Assembly (NCBI RefSeq): GCF_003436275.1
Contig: NZ_QSOP01000019.1
Coordinates: 1 to 47,954 of the forward strand
Reading direction: 5' to 3'
DNA length: 47,954 bases
Source: Collinsella sp. TM09-10AT
Lineage (GTDB): Bacteria > Actinomycetota > Coriobacteriia > Coriobacteriales > Coriobacteriaceae
Shown: positions 14,007-21,568 of the stretch, piece by piece
Layout of the letters: each line of letters begins with the position of its first letter
Numbering within the stretch: position 1 is the first letter of the stretch
Position numbers and translations under genes: made by a program
The notes under the pieces: model-generated
Seen by the model: only the letters and a program-made list of their open reading frames with translations
Told to the model about the DNA's origin: nothing
The model's database searches: none

Positions 14007-15374
14007 ATGGATACTCAGAGCCCAACATATTCCGATGATGAGCTGACTGCTTCGCTTGTCGAGCATTTGGCGTCGTTCGACCGCGATGACAGCTATCGTG
14101 TGGAGCGCGTGCTCAAGCTCTCGGATGTCGAGACGACCGAACTCGTCTATTTTGAGGGCTCTGGTGGCGGGTCTCTTGGCCCCTTTGTCCGCAAGCGCAT
14201 CGATGCTTCGGTGCAGATTGGCGGAGCTTATGAGCGCCTGTTTGCGGCCCAGCGCGCCGGTCGTCGTTTTGAGCACCTGCCCCGAATCGTCGATTGCCGC
14301 CGTGTGGGCGACGAGCTCGACGTGGTGATGGAGTATGTCGAAGGCGAGACACTCGAGGCGTTGGTGGGACGCTTGGGGGCGACGCCCGATTATGCCCGCG
14401 GGCTGTATCCCGTTTTGTGTGAAGCGGTAGGCGAGCTACATGCTGGTTTTGCAGCTGCGGGGGAGCCGGGGGTACCGGTAATCCACCGCGACCTGAAACC
14501 CTCGAACATCATCGTATCGGGCGTGAGGTATGCGGCCGATGCTGGCATGACCTTCTCGTCGCTGGTGATTATCGATTTGGGGATTGCGCGTGTGTGGCGT
14601 GACGGGGCCGATGCCGACACGGTTAAGTTTGGAACGCGACCCTATGCGCCACCCGAGCAATATGGTTTTGGGCAGACGAGCGTGCGCAGCGATGTCTATG
14701 CGCTCGGCGCGCTTCTGTTCTTTTGTCTGACGGGGGCTGACCCTAAGCCGGGTCAGAATATGCGCGAGCAATGCGAGGCGTGCGACGTCCCCGCGGCGCT
14801 GGCTGATGTCATTTGCATGGCCATGGCGCTCGATCCGGCCAAGCGCTTTGCAAGTGCCGAGGCGCTCGGACACGCTGCGCGCGCGGCATACGGGCTGTGT
14901 CTGCCTGTGCCTGGCTCGAATAGCACGACGGCGCCTTCAATGGCGCAGGCTGCTCCGCAAATGGCGCCGTCTTTCGGGCGGCGGCCCAAGGAAGTCTCTT
15001 CGGTGACTCCTTGCCGCAAGAGCCTGCTTTCACGGATCCCGGAACCCATTGGGCGTATATGGAACGGCATGATCTATGCGGCAACCTTGCTGCTATTGGT
15101 CGGAAGCCATTTTGCCGTATTCCAGCCCACGGGAGCCAACCGCAGCTATCCAACGTGGTTTTTGGCCCTTGAGTATTTTCTTATAGTCGATGGCATGGTG
15201 GTGCTCATCTCGTTTGGCGTGCTCGACCGCCGCAGGCTTCGGCGCCGCTTTCCCGTGCTTGATCGTTATCGGGGCCGTGAGTTTGTCACGCTGTGGCTTA
15301 AGGCGCTGGGAATTATGTGCGTCATCATGATCGTGATTATTGCCGTCGGCAACGCAACCGGCATAGTCGCTTAA
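14007..15374 (+). CDS. Membrane-anchored serine/threonine protein kinase
   Basis: The kinase domain spans roughly residues 30-310: a probable ATP-binding lysine in FVRKRID (Lys63), the catalytic loop HRDLKPSN (160-167), DLG (190-192) in place of DFG, and TRPYAPPEQYGFG as activation segment and APE-equivalent. A low-complexity linker leads to three C-terminal hydrophobic segments starting near IYAATLLLLVGSH, so the catalytic domain is probably cytoplasmic and tethered. No extracellular PASTA repeats are present, which separates it from PknB/StkP. The start is uncertain: ATGs at 13995, 13998 and 14007 all lack a strong ribosome-binding site. Confidence 0.85.
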   Translation: MDTQSPTYSDDELTASLVEHLASFDRDDSYRVERVLKLSDVETTELVYFEGSGGGSLGPFVRKRIDASVQIGGAYERLFAAQRAGRRFEHLPRIVDCRRVGDELDVVMEYVEGETLEALVGRLGATPDYARGLYPVLCEAVGELHAGFAAAGEPGVPVIHRDLKPSNIIVSGVRYAADAGMTFSSLVIIDLGIARVWRDGADADTVKFGTRPYAPPEQYGFGQTSVRSDVYALGALLFFCLTGADPKPGQNMREQCEACDVPAALADVICMAMALDPAKRFASAEALGHAARAAYGLCLPVPGSNSTTAPSMAQAAPQMAPSFGRRPKEVSSVTPCRKSLLSRIPEPIGRIWNGMIYAATLLLLVGSHFAVFQPTGANRSYPTWFLALEYFLIVDGMVVLISFGVLDRRRLRRRFPVLDRYRGREFVTLWLKALGIMCVIMIVIIAVGNATGIVA

Positions 15375-15390
15375 TGCAATGTACCGCTAT

Positions 15391-15485
15391 AAGAAAAGGG
15401 TCCCGATTGGGGCCCTTTGCAGTAGCGCTTAAATGCGGTTCATCTGGTTGCAACCTTGTTGTACCAGTCCTGCCTCGTGGGCGGG
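15391..15485 (-). pseudogene. Relic copy of the 3' end of the wall-hydrolase gene
   Basis: This stretch closely resembles 17043-17139, which holds the terminator and last codons of the coiled-coil hydrolase gene. Here the codons for PPTRQDWYNKVA are still readable, but a one-base deletion destroys the ending. It looks like the stub of a second hydrolase copy or of a partial duplication. Confidence 0.65.
15394..15418. terminator. Terminator after the kinase gene
   Basis: AAAAGGGTCCC and GGGGCCCTTT form a hairpin with A and T flanks 20 bases after the kinase stop. It belongs to the duplicated segment also seen at 17046-17072. Confidence 0.65.
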
Positions 15486-15542
15486 GCGAGTGCCCATCGC
15501 CATAGGTGTTGTGACGGTTAAATTGCTCCGTGCTTCGAAGCG

Positions 15543-15629
15543 CCGTCAATTGTCACCACAGAATTCCGTCAATTGTCACCATAATTCGCCATCAATCCTC
15601 ACCACAAATTTCCGTCAATCGTCACCACA
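15543..15629 (+). repeat. Four direct repeats of 18 bp at a 23-bp period
   Basis: Units start at 15543, 15566, 15589 and 15612. The first is CCGTCAATTGTCACCACA; the second differs at one base, the third at three, the fourth at one. Five AT-rich bases separate them. The fourth unit covers the position of the -35 element of the promoter for the following ATPase gene. The exact period of about two helical turns suggests binding sites for a protein on one DNA face. Confidence 0.85.
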
Positions 15630-15633
15630 CAGC

Positions 15634-15642
15634 TGGTAAAAT
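15634..15642 (+). promoter_or_regulatory. Candidate extended -10 for the AAA ATPase gene
   Basis: TGGTAAAAT fits an extended -10 (TGN followed by TAAAAT) 33 bases before the GTG start at 15675. The -35 position falls inside the last 18-bp repeat. Confidence 0.4.
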
Positions 15643-15674
15643 ACCTAATATGGGTAAGTCAAGAAGGAGGCCGT

Positions 15675-16940
15675 GTGGATAGGTATGTAGATAGATGCAT
15701 CGATAAGGCAATCAGCCGTAATCTCAATATCTTCGGTGCGGTCCTCATTCAGGGTCCAAAGTGGTGCGGAAAGACTACTTCGGCTAGTCGTTTTGCTAAT
15801 TCATCCTTGTCTCTTTCCGATCCGGCTGGAAATTTTTCCGCTCTCCAGCTGGCACGGATCGATCCGGCGCAAGCATTAGCAGGGCGATCTCCCAGGCTCA
15901 TCGATGAATGGCAGGAAGAGCCGAAGCTGTGGGATGCCGTGCGTTTCGAGTGCGATGCAAGGAGGGGAGAATCCGGTCAGTTTATTCTTACGGGTTCGGC
16001 AACGCCTCGGGATTCGATGCGGCCGATGCATAGCGGCGTTGGGCGAATAGTTAGGTTGCGAATGGACACCATGACGATGTTCGAGCTTGGCGTTTCTTCT
16101 GGCGCGGTTTCGATTGGAACGCTTCTTTCCGGTTACCCTGCCAAGCAGGCTGTCGGGTCAATCTCCGGCATCGCCGGAATCGCCGATTTGCTGTGTCGTG
16201 GCGGTTGGCCTCAGGCGATGGGGAAAACGACTGACGATGCCATGCAGATAGCCGCTGCCTATGTTGATGGCGTATGCGAATCGGATGTTTCTAGAACTGA
16301 TGGCGTTAAGCGCGATCCGGTCAAGGTCAGGTCTCTTTTGGCATCGCTAGCGCGGAATGAGTCGACGCTTGCTGGCTCAAAGTCTATTGACAAAGATATC
16401 GGTACCGGCGTTTCGAAGAACTCGGTCTCCAGATACATGGACGCCCTGAGACGAATCAATATCGTCGACGATATCCCCGCTTGGCATCCAGCGCTCAGGT
16501 CTCCGGTGAAGCTGCGGCAGGGGGCGAAGAGGCATCTCGCCGATCCTTCGCTTGCCGTTGCGCTGCTCGGAGCAAATCCGGAGTCGTTGGCATCTGACCC
16601 GAAGACACTGGGGTTGCTTTTCGAATCCCTCGTCCTGCATGACCTCAAGGTTTACGCCGCCGCAAATGACTCGTTGGTGTCCCATTACCACGATGCCGAC
16701 GATCTCGAGGTTGACGCAGTTATCCACAGGCGCGATGGAACTTGGATTGCCGTGGAGGTGAAGCTTGGAAGCCCTCAAATCCCCGAGGCATCCGCAAATC
16801 TGCTTCGGCTGGAGCGAAAGCTGGTCGAGCGTGGCGAGAGGCCGCCTGTGGCAAAACTCATCATCATTGGGTTCGGCATGCCGGTTCATACAACGCCCGA
16901 TGGCATCATCGTTGCTCCCGTTGACACACTCGCGCCATAA
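15675..16940 (+). CDS. AAA ATPase with DUF4143-type C-terminal domain
   Basis: A 421-residue protein. The N-terminal AAA domain has Walker A GPKWCGKT (27-34), Walker B LIDEWQ (75-80) and the sensor-like ILTGSATP. The C-terminal domain carries a restriction-endonuclease-like motif near residues 344-363 (E-V-D, then AVEVKLG), typical of DUF4143 proteins, whose function is not established. The GTG start follows AAGGAGG at good spacing. Codon use is less GC-biased than in the flanking genes, and the gene sits between a relic and the intact copy of the hydrolase 3' end, so it may have been acquired. The phased repeats before it are the likely control region. Confidence 0.85.
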   Translation: MDRYVDRCIDKAISRNLNIFGAVLIQGPKWCGKTTSASRFANSSLSLSDPAGNFSALQLARIDPAQALAGRSPRLIDEWQEEPKLWDAVRFECDARRGESGQFILTGSATPRDSMRPMHSGVGRIVRLRMDTMTMFELGVSSGAVSIGTLLSGYPAKQAVGSISGIAGIADLLCRGGWPQAMGKTTDDAMQIAAAYVDGVCESDVSRTDGVKRDPVKVRSLLASLARNESTLAGSKSIDKDIGTGVSKNSVSRYMDALRRINIVDDIPAWHPALRSPVKLRQGAKRHLADPSLAVALLGANPESLASDPKTLGLLFESLVLHDLKVYAAANDSLVSHYHDADDLEVDAVIHRRDGTWIAVEVKLGSPQIPEASANLLRLERKLVERGERPPVAKLIIIGFGMPVHTTPDGIIVAPVDTLAP

Positions 16941-17045
16941 CGTTGTGGTGGGATCACCTTGCCTTCGGAAGGGGTTTCAGTCTCAAGCGACTTTTCCAAC
17001 ACTCACTTATGCCTGCATGCCAATTCTGGTCTAGCAAGGCCAAAG

Positions 17046-17072
17046 AAAAGGGGTCCCGTTTGGGGCCCCTTT
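17046..17072. terminator. Terminator after the wall-hydrolase gene
   Basis: AAAAGGGGTCCC pairs with GGGGCCCCTTT around GTTT. It lies between the convergent ATPase and hydrolase genes and can serve both strands. Confidence 0.75.
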
Positions 17073-17082
17073 GCAGTTGCAC

Positions 17083-18216
17083 TTAAATACGGTTCATCTG
17101 GCCGGCGACCTTGTTGTACCAGTCCTGCCACGTGGGCGGGCAGTACTTTTTGGCGGCTGCCGGGGTAAGCGTGGAGCCATAGTTGGCGCCCAGGTAGGCA
17201 ACGTGGGCGGAGACACCCTCGCTCCAGCTGCCAAAGCTACGCCAACCACCGCCGCGGGCACTCCAGCCCCAGGCGTTATAGGAGCCGGCGCAATAGAGGC
17301 CCTTGCTGCTCTCGATGCAGGCGATGGCGGGGGACCAACGGGGGTCGACGCCGGTATTCCAGGCGGCGACGGCAAAGTTATAGCCCTGGCCTGCCATGGG
17401 GGAACCGGCGAGGTAGTTGTCGATGCGGCTCGTCCACTCGTTAATGAACGAGTCGTAATCGGAATTGCCGCTGTTGGAGTTGTTCACCGTGGTGTCGATG
17501 GTGGTGTTGGAGTTGGTGGCCTGACTGTTGGAGTTATTGCCACTCACGCCGGTACCCGAGAGCTTCTCGGCGGCAGCGGCTTTGTCGGCCTCGAGCTTAG
17601 CCAGTTCGGCGGCATTTTCCTGCTCGGCCTTCGCTTGCGCCTCGTTGCGGAGCTGTTGTGCCTGGGCCAGCGCGTCCTCGGCATTCTTTTGCTCGCCCTC
17701 GAGCTGAGACTTGGCCTGCTCGAGCTCGGTTTTGTTCTGCTCGAGCTCGGTCTGCATCTTGTTAAGCTCTTCGATCTCGTCGACGCTCGAGCTCGTAATC
17801 TGGTTGGTGTATTTGCAGGTGGTGATAAAGTCACCCAAGCTCTGCGTGTTCACCAGGAAGCTCACGATGGGGCTGGTGCCCTTCTGGTACTTATACAGAT
17901 CGCGCATGGCGGAGCTTGCCTTGGCCTGCTGCTCGGGTAGCTCGGCCTCAATCTTATCGATGTTCGCCTCATTGGAGTCGATCTGCTTCTGCAGATCCTC
18001 GAGCTTGGTTCGGGCGTCGTTGTAGGCGCTCGTGGCGTCCTCGATTTTTTTCTGGGCGGCGGAAAGCTGATCCTGCGTTGCCTGCGAGGCGGCATAGGCC
18101 GCGATGGGGGAGAGCATCGGCGTGGCCGTCAGCGCGACGGCGAGTGCGGCGCTCGTGATGATACGAGCCGGCTTCGACGCGATGAGCGCTGCGGTGCGAT
18201 GGTTCGAATGCTGCAT
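17083..18216 (-). CDS. Secreted coiled-coil cell-wall hydrolase (PcsB/CwlO-like N-terminus)
   Basis: A 377-residue exported protein. A signal peptide with a hydrophobic core (SAALAVALTATPMLSPIAA) ends near AYAAS. A long coiled coil follows (about 45-215) with LEDLQKQIDSNEANIDKIEAEL and a CwlO/PcsB-like break around LYKYQKGTSPIVSFLVNTQS. After a Ser/Asn-rich linker comes a C-terminal domain with CIESSKGLYCAGSYNAWGWS and HVAYLGANYGS that resembles lysozyme or glucosaminidase-type enzymes; the exact family is not certain. The ATG at 18216 has AGAGGG upstream; an in-frame TTG at 18231 is less likely. It probably acts on peptidoglycan at the surface. Confidence 0.75.
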   Translation of the reverse strand: MQHSNHRTAALIASKPARIITSAALAVALTATPMLSPIAAYAASQATQDQLSAAQKKIEDATSAYNDARTKLEDLQKQIDSNEANIDKIEAELPEQQAKASSAMRDLYKYQKGTSPIVSFLVNTQSLGDFITTCKYTNQITSSSVDEIEELNKMQTELEQNKTELEQAKSQLEGEQKNAEDALAQAQQLRNEAQAKAEQENAAELAKLEADKAAAAEKLSGTGVSGNNSNSQATNSNTTIDTTVNNSNSGNSDYDSFINEWTSRIDNYLAGSPMAGQGYNFAVAAWNTGVDPRWSPAIACIESSKGLYCAGSYNAWGWSARGGGWRSFGSWSEGVSAHVAYLGANYGSTLTPAAAKKYCPPTWQDWYNKVAGQMNRI

Positions 18217-18277
18217 CCAGTCCCTCTGCAATCAATCGTAGGTTATTGGTCGAGCTGTATTCTACTACTGCTTTCGA

Positions 18278-18325
18278 CCTCAACTTGAACCTTAAAGGTT
18301 CTAAAGGGTCAAGTTGAACTTGAGG
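18278..18325. repeat. Cluster of overlapping palindromes between divergent genes
   Basis: AACCTTAAAGGTT at 18288-18300 is a perfect palindrome with one central base. CAAGTTGAACTTG follows near 18310-18322, also perfect. CCTCAACTTGA on the left pairs with the TCAAGTTGA on the right. The spot lies about 65 bases upstream of the hydrolase start and may be its operator. The rest of the 18217-18609 gap holds the presumed promoters of both divergent genes; no other gene is supported. Confidence 0.45.
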
Positions 18326-18609
18326 CTTTGGCCTTGACCTGCGGGAATGGTGAATTGTTGAGAAACCATAGAGTTCAACTTTAACGTTACGGCACCCTGT
18401 TTGTGAGGGTTTTGGCTGTAAAAGTTGCCCTCACGTGGGGTTTTGCAACTACAAGGTCCCGTCGCGGTGAGCTTGGCCTTCATGCTGGATAATTACGCCG
18501 ATTGCCATAGATACGGTGGAGCTTTGGGTGCCGGCGGCTCGGCACGCTAGAATAAATCAGTTGCACAAAGACCGCCCGTCGTGTGGGCAGTTCATGATAG
18601 GAAGTTTCC

Positions 18610-19866
18610 ATGGCATTGCAGTTTACAGAGCGCGAGTTTATTCCCGTGCTGCTCGGCGGCGACATCAACGCGTATTCGGTGGCGCGCGCCTTCTACGAGG
18701 AGTATCAGGTCAAGAGCCTGGTCTTTGGCAAGTATCAGACGGGCCCTGCGTATCGCAGCCAGATTATCGACTACACGCCTAACGTGGATATCGACACCAT
18801 GCCCGTGATGCTTAAGACCGTCAACGGTATCGCTCGGGCACATGCCGAAAAGACGATTGTCCTGATGGGCTGCGGCGATAACTATGTTGCTCTGGTGGCC
18901 CAGGCCAAGGATGCCAACGAGCTGGCGGATAACATCGTTGCGCCTTACGCGCCCTATAGCATGCTTGAGCAGTGCCAGAAGAAGGAGATCTTCTACGAGC
19001 TGTGCGAGAAGCACGGTGTGCCCTATCCGCATACGTTTACCTTTACCATGGCGATGCTCAACGCTCAGGGTGAGGCTCCCGCCGAGGTGCTTGACCAGAT
19101 CGACTTTCCCTACCCGATGATCCTGAAGCCTTCCGACGGCATCATGTGGTGGCAGCATGAGTTCGAGGGTCAGAAGAAGGCTTATGAGATTGCCGACCGC
19201 GCCGAGCTGGAGCAGGTTATCCGCGATTCCTATGCCAGTGGCTACACCGATGACCTGATTTTGCAGGATCGCGTGCCCGGCAACGACGAGTACATGCGCG
19301 TGCTCACCAGCTATTCTGACCGCAACGGCAAGGTTCGCATGATGTGCCTTGGTCACGTGCTGCTCGAGGAGCATCAGCCCCATGGCGTCGGTAATCACGC
19401 CTGCATCATCACCGAGCCCAATGATGAGCTTATGAGTGGCGTGCGCAAGCTGCTCGAGGACCTTCACTTTGTGGGCTATTCCAACTTTGACGTCAAGTAT
19501 GACGAGCGCGATGGCTCGTTTAAGTTCTTTGACTTTAACACCCGTCAGGGCCGCAGCAACTACTACGTAACCAACAGCGGCTTTAACGTTGCCAAGTACG
19601 TGGTGGATGAGTACGTCTATAACCGCCCGTTTGAGCCGGAATTTGTGACGGCGAAGGACGAGGCGCTGTGGATGGTCGTTCCCATGGGCGTCGTCGACAA
19701 GTACGTCAAGGCTCCCGAGCTGCGCGCGAAGGTGCATCGTCTTGCCAAGGAGGGCAAGGGCGCCGATCCCTCGTTTATGAAGGGAGACTTTGTCTTTAAC
19801 CGCTGGTTGCGCATGTGGCACACCAAACTGCGTCACTATAAGCTGTTCAAGACGTATTACAAGTAG
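18610..19866 (+). CDS. ATP-grasp ligase, candidate D-aspartate ligase for the peptidoglycan bridge
   Basis: A 418-residue ATP-grasp protein: the ATP-binding lysine is in YPMILKPSDG near residue 173, the RVPGNDEYMRV strand follows, and FKFFDFNTRQGRSNYY gives the Mg-binding Asp/Asn pair. The pairing with an aspartate/glutamate racemase gene 84 bases downstream resembles the arrangement expected for D-aspartate ligase (Aslfm in Enterococcus faecium), which adds D-Asp to the wall stem peptide. The partner and substrate are inferred; other carboxylate-amine ligases share the fold. AGGAAG precedes the ATG. Confidence 0.75.
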   Translation: MALQFTEREFIPVLLGGDINAYSVARAFYEEYQVKSLVFGKYQTGPAYRSQIIDYTPNVDIDTMPVMLKTVNGIARAHAEKTIVLMGCGDNYVALVAQAKDANELADNIVAPYAPYSMLEQCQKKEIFYELCEKHGVPYPHTFTFTMAMLNAQGEAPAEVLDQIDFPYPMILKPSDGIMWWQHEFEGQKKAYEIADRAELEQVIRDSYASGYTDDLILQDRVPGNDEYMRVLTSYSDRNGKVRMMCLGHVLLEEHQPHGVGNHACIITEPNDELMSGVRKLLEDLHFVGYSNFDVKYDERDGSFKFFDFNTRQGRSNYYVTNSGFNVAKYVVDEYVYNRPFEPEFVTAKDEALWMVVPMGVVDKYVKAPELRAKVHRLAKEGKGADPSFMKGDFVFNRWLRMWHTKLRHYKLFKTYYK

Positions 19867-19950
19867 ACGAGCGTGGCGCCCGTCCGGTATGTATCGGGCG
19901 GGCGCGGGTATGATACGCGCAATTGCGTGGGCGTCACCAAGGAGGCGGCG

Positions 19951-20697
19951 ATGGAAAAGCTGGGAGTTATCGGCGGCATGGGCGCCGAGGCCACGTCGTA
20001 TTACTACGACCAGGTGGTACGCCATACGGCGGCTACGTGCGACCAGGAGCATATCGACATGGTGGTGCTTTCCAAGTCGACCATGCCCGACCGCACGCTG
20101 GCCATCAAGACCGGTGAGCATACCGAGCTGCTGGCGACCATGAAGGAGTGTGCCCAAGCACTCGAGTCGCTGGGCTGCGCGCACATAGCGATTCCCTGTA
20201 ACACATCGCACTACTTCTACGATCAGATTCAGTCGTTTACCAAGGTGCCGATTATCCATATGCCGCGCGAATCGGTGCGTTATGCCCTGGCGGGTGCGGT
20301 GATGGGGGAGTGCGAGTTCGATCCCAACCTGAGTATGCCCGCCGAGCCGGTGCACAAGATCGGCATTATGGGCACCGATGGCACCGTGGGCGCCGGCGTC
20401 TATGGCCGCGAGTGCGAGGCAGCGGGCGCTGAGGTCGTCTATCCCAGTGAGAAGCGTCAGGCCGACGTGATGTCGCTCATCTACGATGATGTGAAGGCCG
20501 GGCGCGAACCCGATATGGATAAGTTCGATCGCGTGATGTGGGAGTTCGCCCGCAGCGGCTGCGACCGCGTCATTCTGGCCTGCACGGAGCTTTCGGTGTT
20601 GCAGAAGTATCGCGAGATGCCCGAGATCACCCTTGATGCGATGGATGTCCTGGTACGCGAGTCCATCATCCGCAGCGGCGCCCTCTACCGCCTATAA
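19951..20697 (+). CDS. Aspartate/glutamate racemase family protein
   Basis: A PLP-independent racemase of 248 residues. The N-terminus KLGVIGGMGAEAT is typical of aspartate racemases. The two catalytic cysteines are in AIPCNTSHYF near residue 84 and ILACTELSVL near 210. It interconverts L- and D-aspartate or a related amino acid. The ATG at 19951 follows AAGGAGG with ideal spacing; the frame is open upstream but lacks a start signal. With the ATP-grasp gene it would supply and attach D-aspartate to peptidoglycan. Aspartate is favoured over glutamate by motif and neighbour, without proof. Confidence 0.85.
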   Translation: MEKLGVIGGMGAEATSYYYDQVVRHTAATCDQEHIDMVVLSKSTMPDRTLAIKTGEHTELLATMKECAQALESLGCAHIAIPCNTSHYFYDQIQSFTKVPIIHMPRESVRYALAGAVMGECEFDPNLSMPAEPVHKIGIMGTDGTVGAGVYGRECEAAGAEVVYPSEKRQADVMSLIYDDVKAGREPDMDKFDRVMWEFARSGCDRVILACTELSVLQKYREMPEITLDAMDVLVRESIIRSGALYRL

Positions 20698-20703
20698 CCC
20701 TCG

Positions 20704-20738
20704 ACCTGCCAAAAAGGGACAGGTTTATTTTGGCAGGT
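20704..20738. repeat. REP-like palindrome with GGGACAGG
   Basis: ACCTGCCAAAA and TTTTGGCAGGT pair perfectly over 11 bases around AGGGACAGGTTTA. It follows the racemase stop and precedes the terminator. It shares the GGGACAGG word with the repeat at 3653-3686. Confidence 0.55.
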
Positions 20739-20756
20739 TTTATCTGGGAAAACAGT

Positions 20757-20794
20757 AAAGGCCTCGGCTCGTTTGGTGCGAGCCGGGGCCTTTT
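20757..20794. terminator. Bidirectional terminator between racemase and ecfT
   Basis: AAAGGCCTCGGCTCG pairs with CGAGCCGGGGCCTTT (one G-T) around a 7-base loop, flanked by A and T runs. Confidence 0.88.
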
Positions 20795-20821
20795 GCGTTT
20801 GCCGGTTGCTGCCAGCGATTG

Positions 20822-21568
20822 TTAGAACAGGAAGCCGATGGCGATAAGGGCGATGCTGACGATAAGTACGGCGATATCCAGGCTTTTGATGGGGTAGCGC
20901 TTATACGAACTCGCACGCGTGCGCAGGTAGAAGCCGCGCTGCTCGGCAGCAAGTGCGGTGGCATCGGTCTTGCCCACACTCGAAATAAGCAGTGGCACGC
21001 ACAGCGGCAGCATGAGTTTGAGTTTCTTGACGGGATTCTTAGTGTCGTATTCGACGCCGCGTGCAGTCTGCGCCTCCATGATGGCGTTCATTTCCTGGCC
21101 AAATACCGGCACAAAGCGCAGTGCCGTGGTAAAGGTGAAGGCATAGCGATATGGCACGTGCAGCACCTCGACGCAGGCGTTGGCGAGGTCGTTGAGCTTG
21201 GTCACCATAAGCATGAGGATGAGTGGCAGCGCCACGCCCAACAGGCGTAGGCAGGCCTTCGATCCGGTAATGAGGCCCGTGTCGGTGATAAAGCCCCACA
21301 CCACGTTGCCGTCGCGCATAAAGGCCAGCTGAAGCACCAGCATGATAAGCGCGAGCGGAATCAGCAGCTTGAGTAGTGAGAGCAGACGGTCGACGACGCC
21401 GGCGTAGGCGCCCAGTGCAAGGGTGAGCGCCAAAAAGCCCAACAGCGCCACGTAGGTATCGGACAGGAAGATGCCGATGATGATGGCGGCGGCAAGGCCC
21501 AGTTTGACGACCGGGTTCAAGCGGTGCAGCAGTGTATCGCCCGGCATATAGTCGATGACGTTAACCAC
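20822..21568 (-). CDS. ecfT: ECF transporter T component
   Basis: The 248-residue integral membrane protein couples the ATPases to the substrate-binding S component. Several hydrophobic segments are visible, and between the last ones lie the two coupling-helix motifs with Ala-Arg-Gly type signatures (AQTARGVEYD and AAEQRGFYLR). Its start lies inside the end of the ATPase gene (8-base overlap), so the two are translationally coupled. With the S component upstream this is a dedicated (group I) ECF transporter, probably for tryptophan. Confidence 0.92.
   Translation of the reverse strand: MVNVIDYMPGDTLLHRLNPVVKLGLAAAIIIGIFLSDTYVALLGFLALTLALGAYAGVVDRLLSLLKLLIPLALIMLVLQLAFMRDGNVVWGFITDTGLITGSKACLRLLGVALPLILMLMVTKLNDLANACVEVLHVPYRYAFTFTTALRFVPVFGQEMNAIMEAQTARGVEYDTKNPVKKLKLMLPLCVPLLISSVGKTDATALAAEQRGFYLRTRASSYKRYPIKSLDIAVLIVSIALIAIGFLF

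Noticed and set aside
15543..15629. CRISPR-like array
   Set aside because: The repeats are 18 bp with only 5-base gaps, too short for spacers, and no cas gene is nearby.
18301..18483. 60-codon minus-strand frame between the hydrolase and ATP-grasp genes
   Set aside because: No ribosome-binding site, no recognisable family, and it overlaps the palindrome cluster and presumed promoters.
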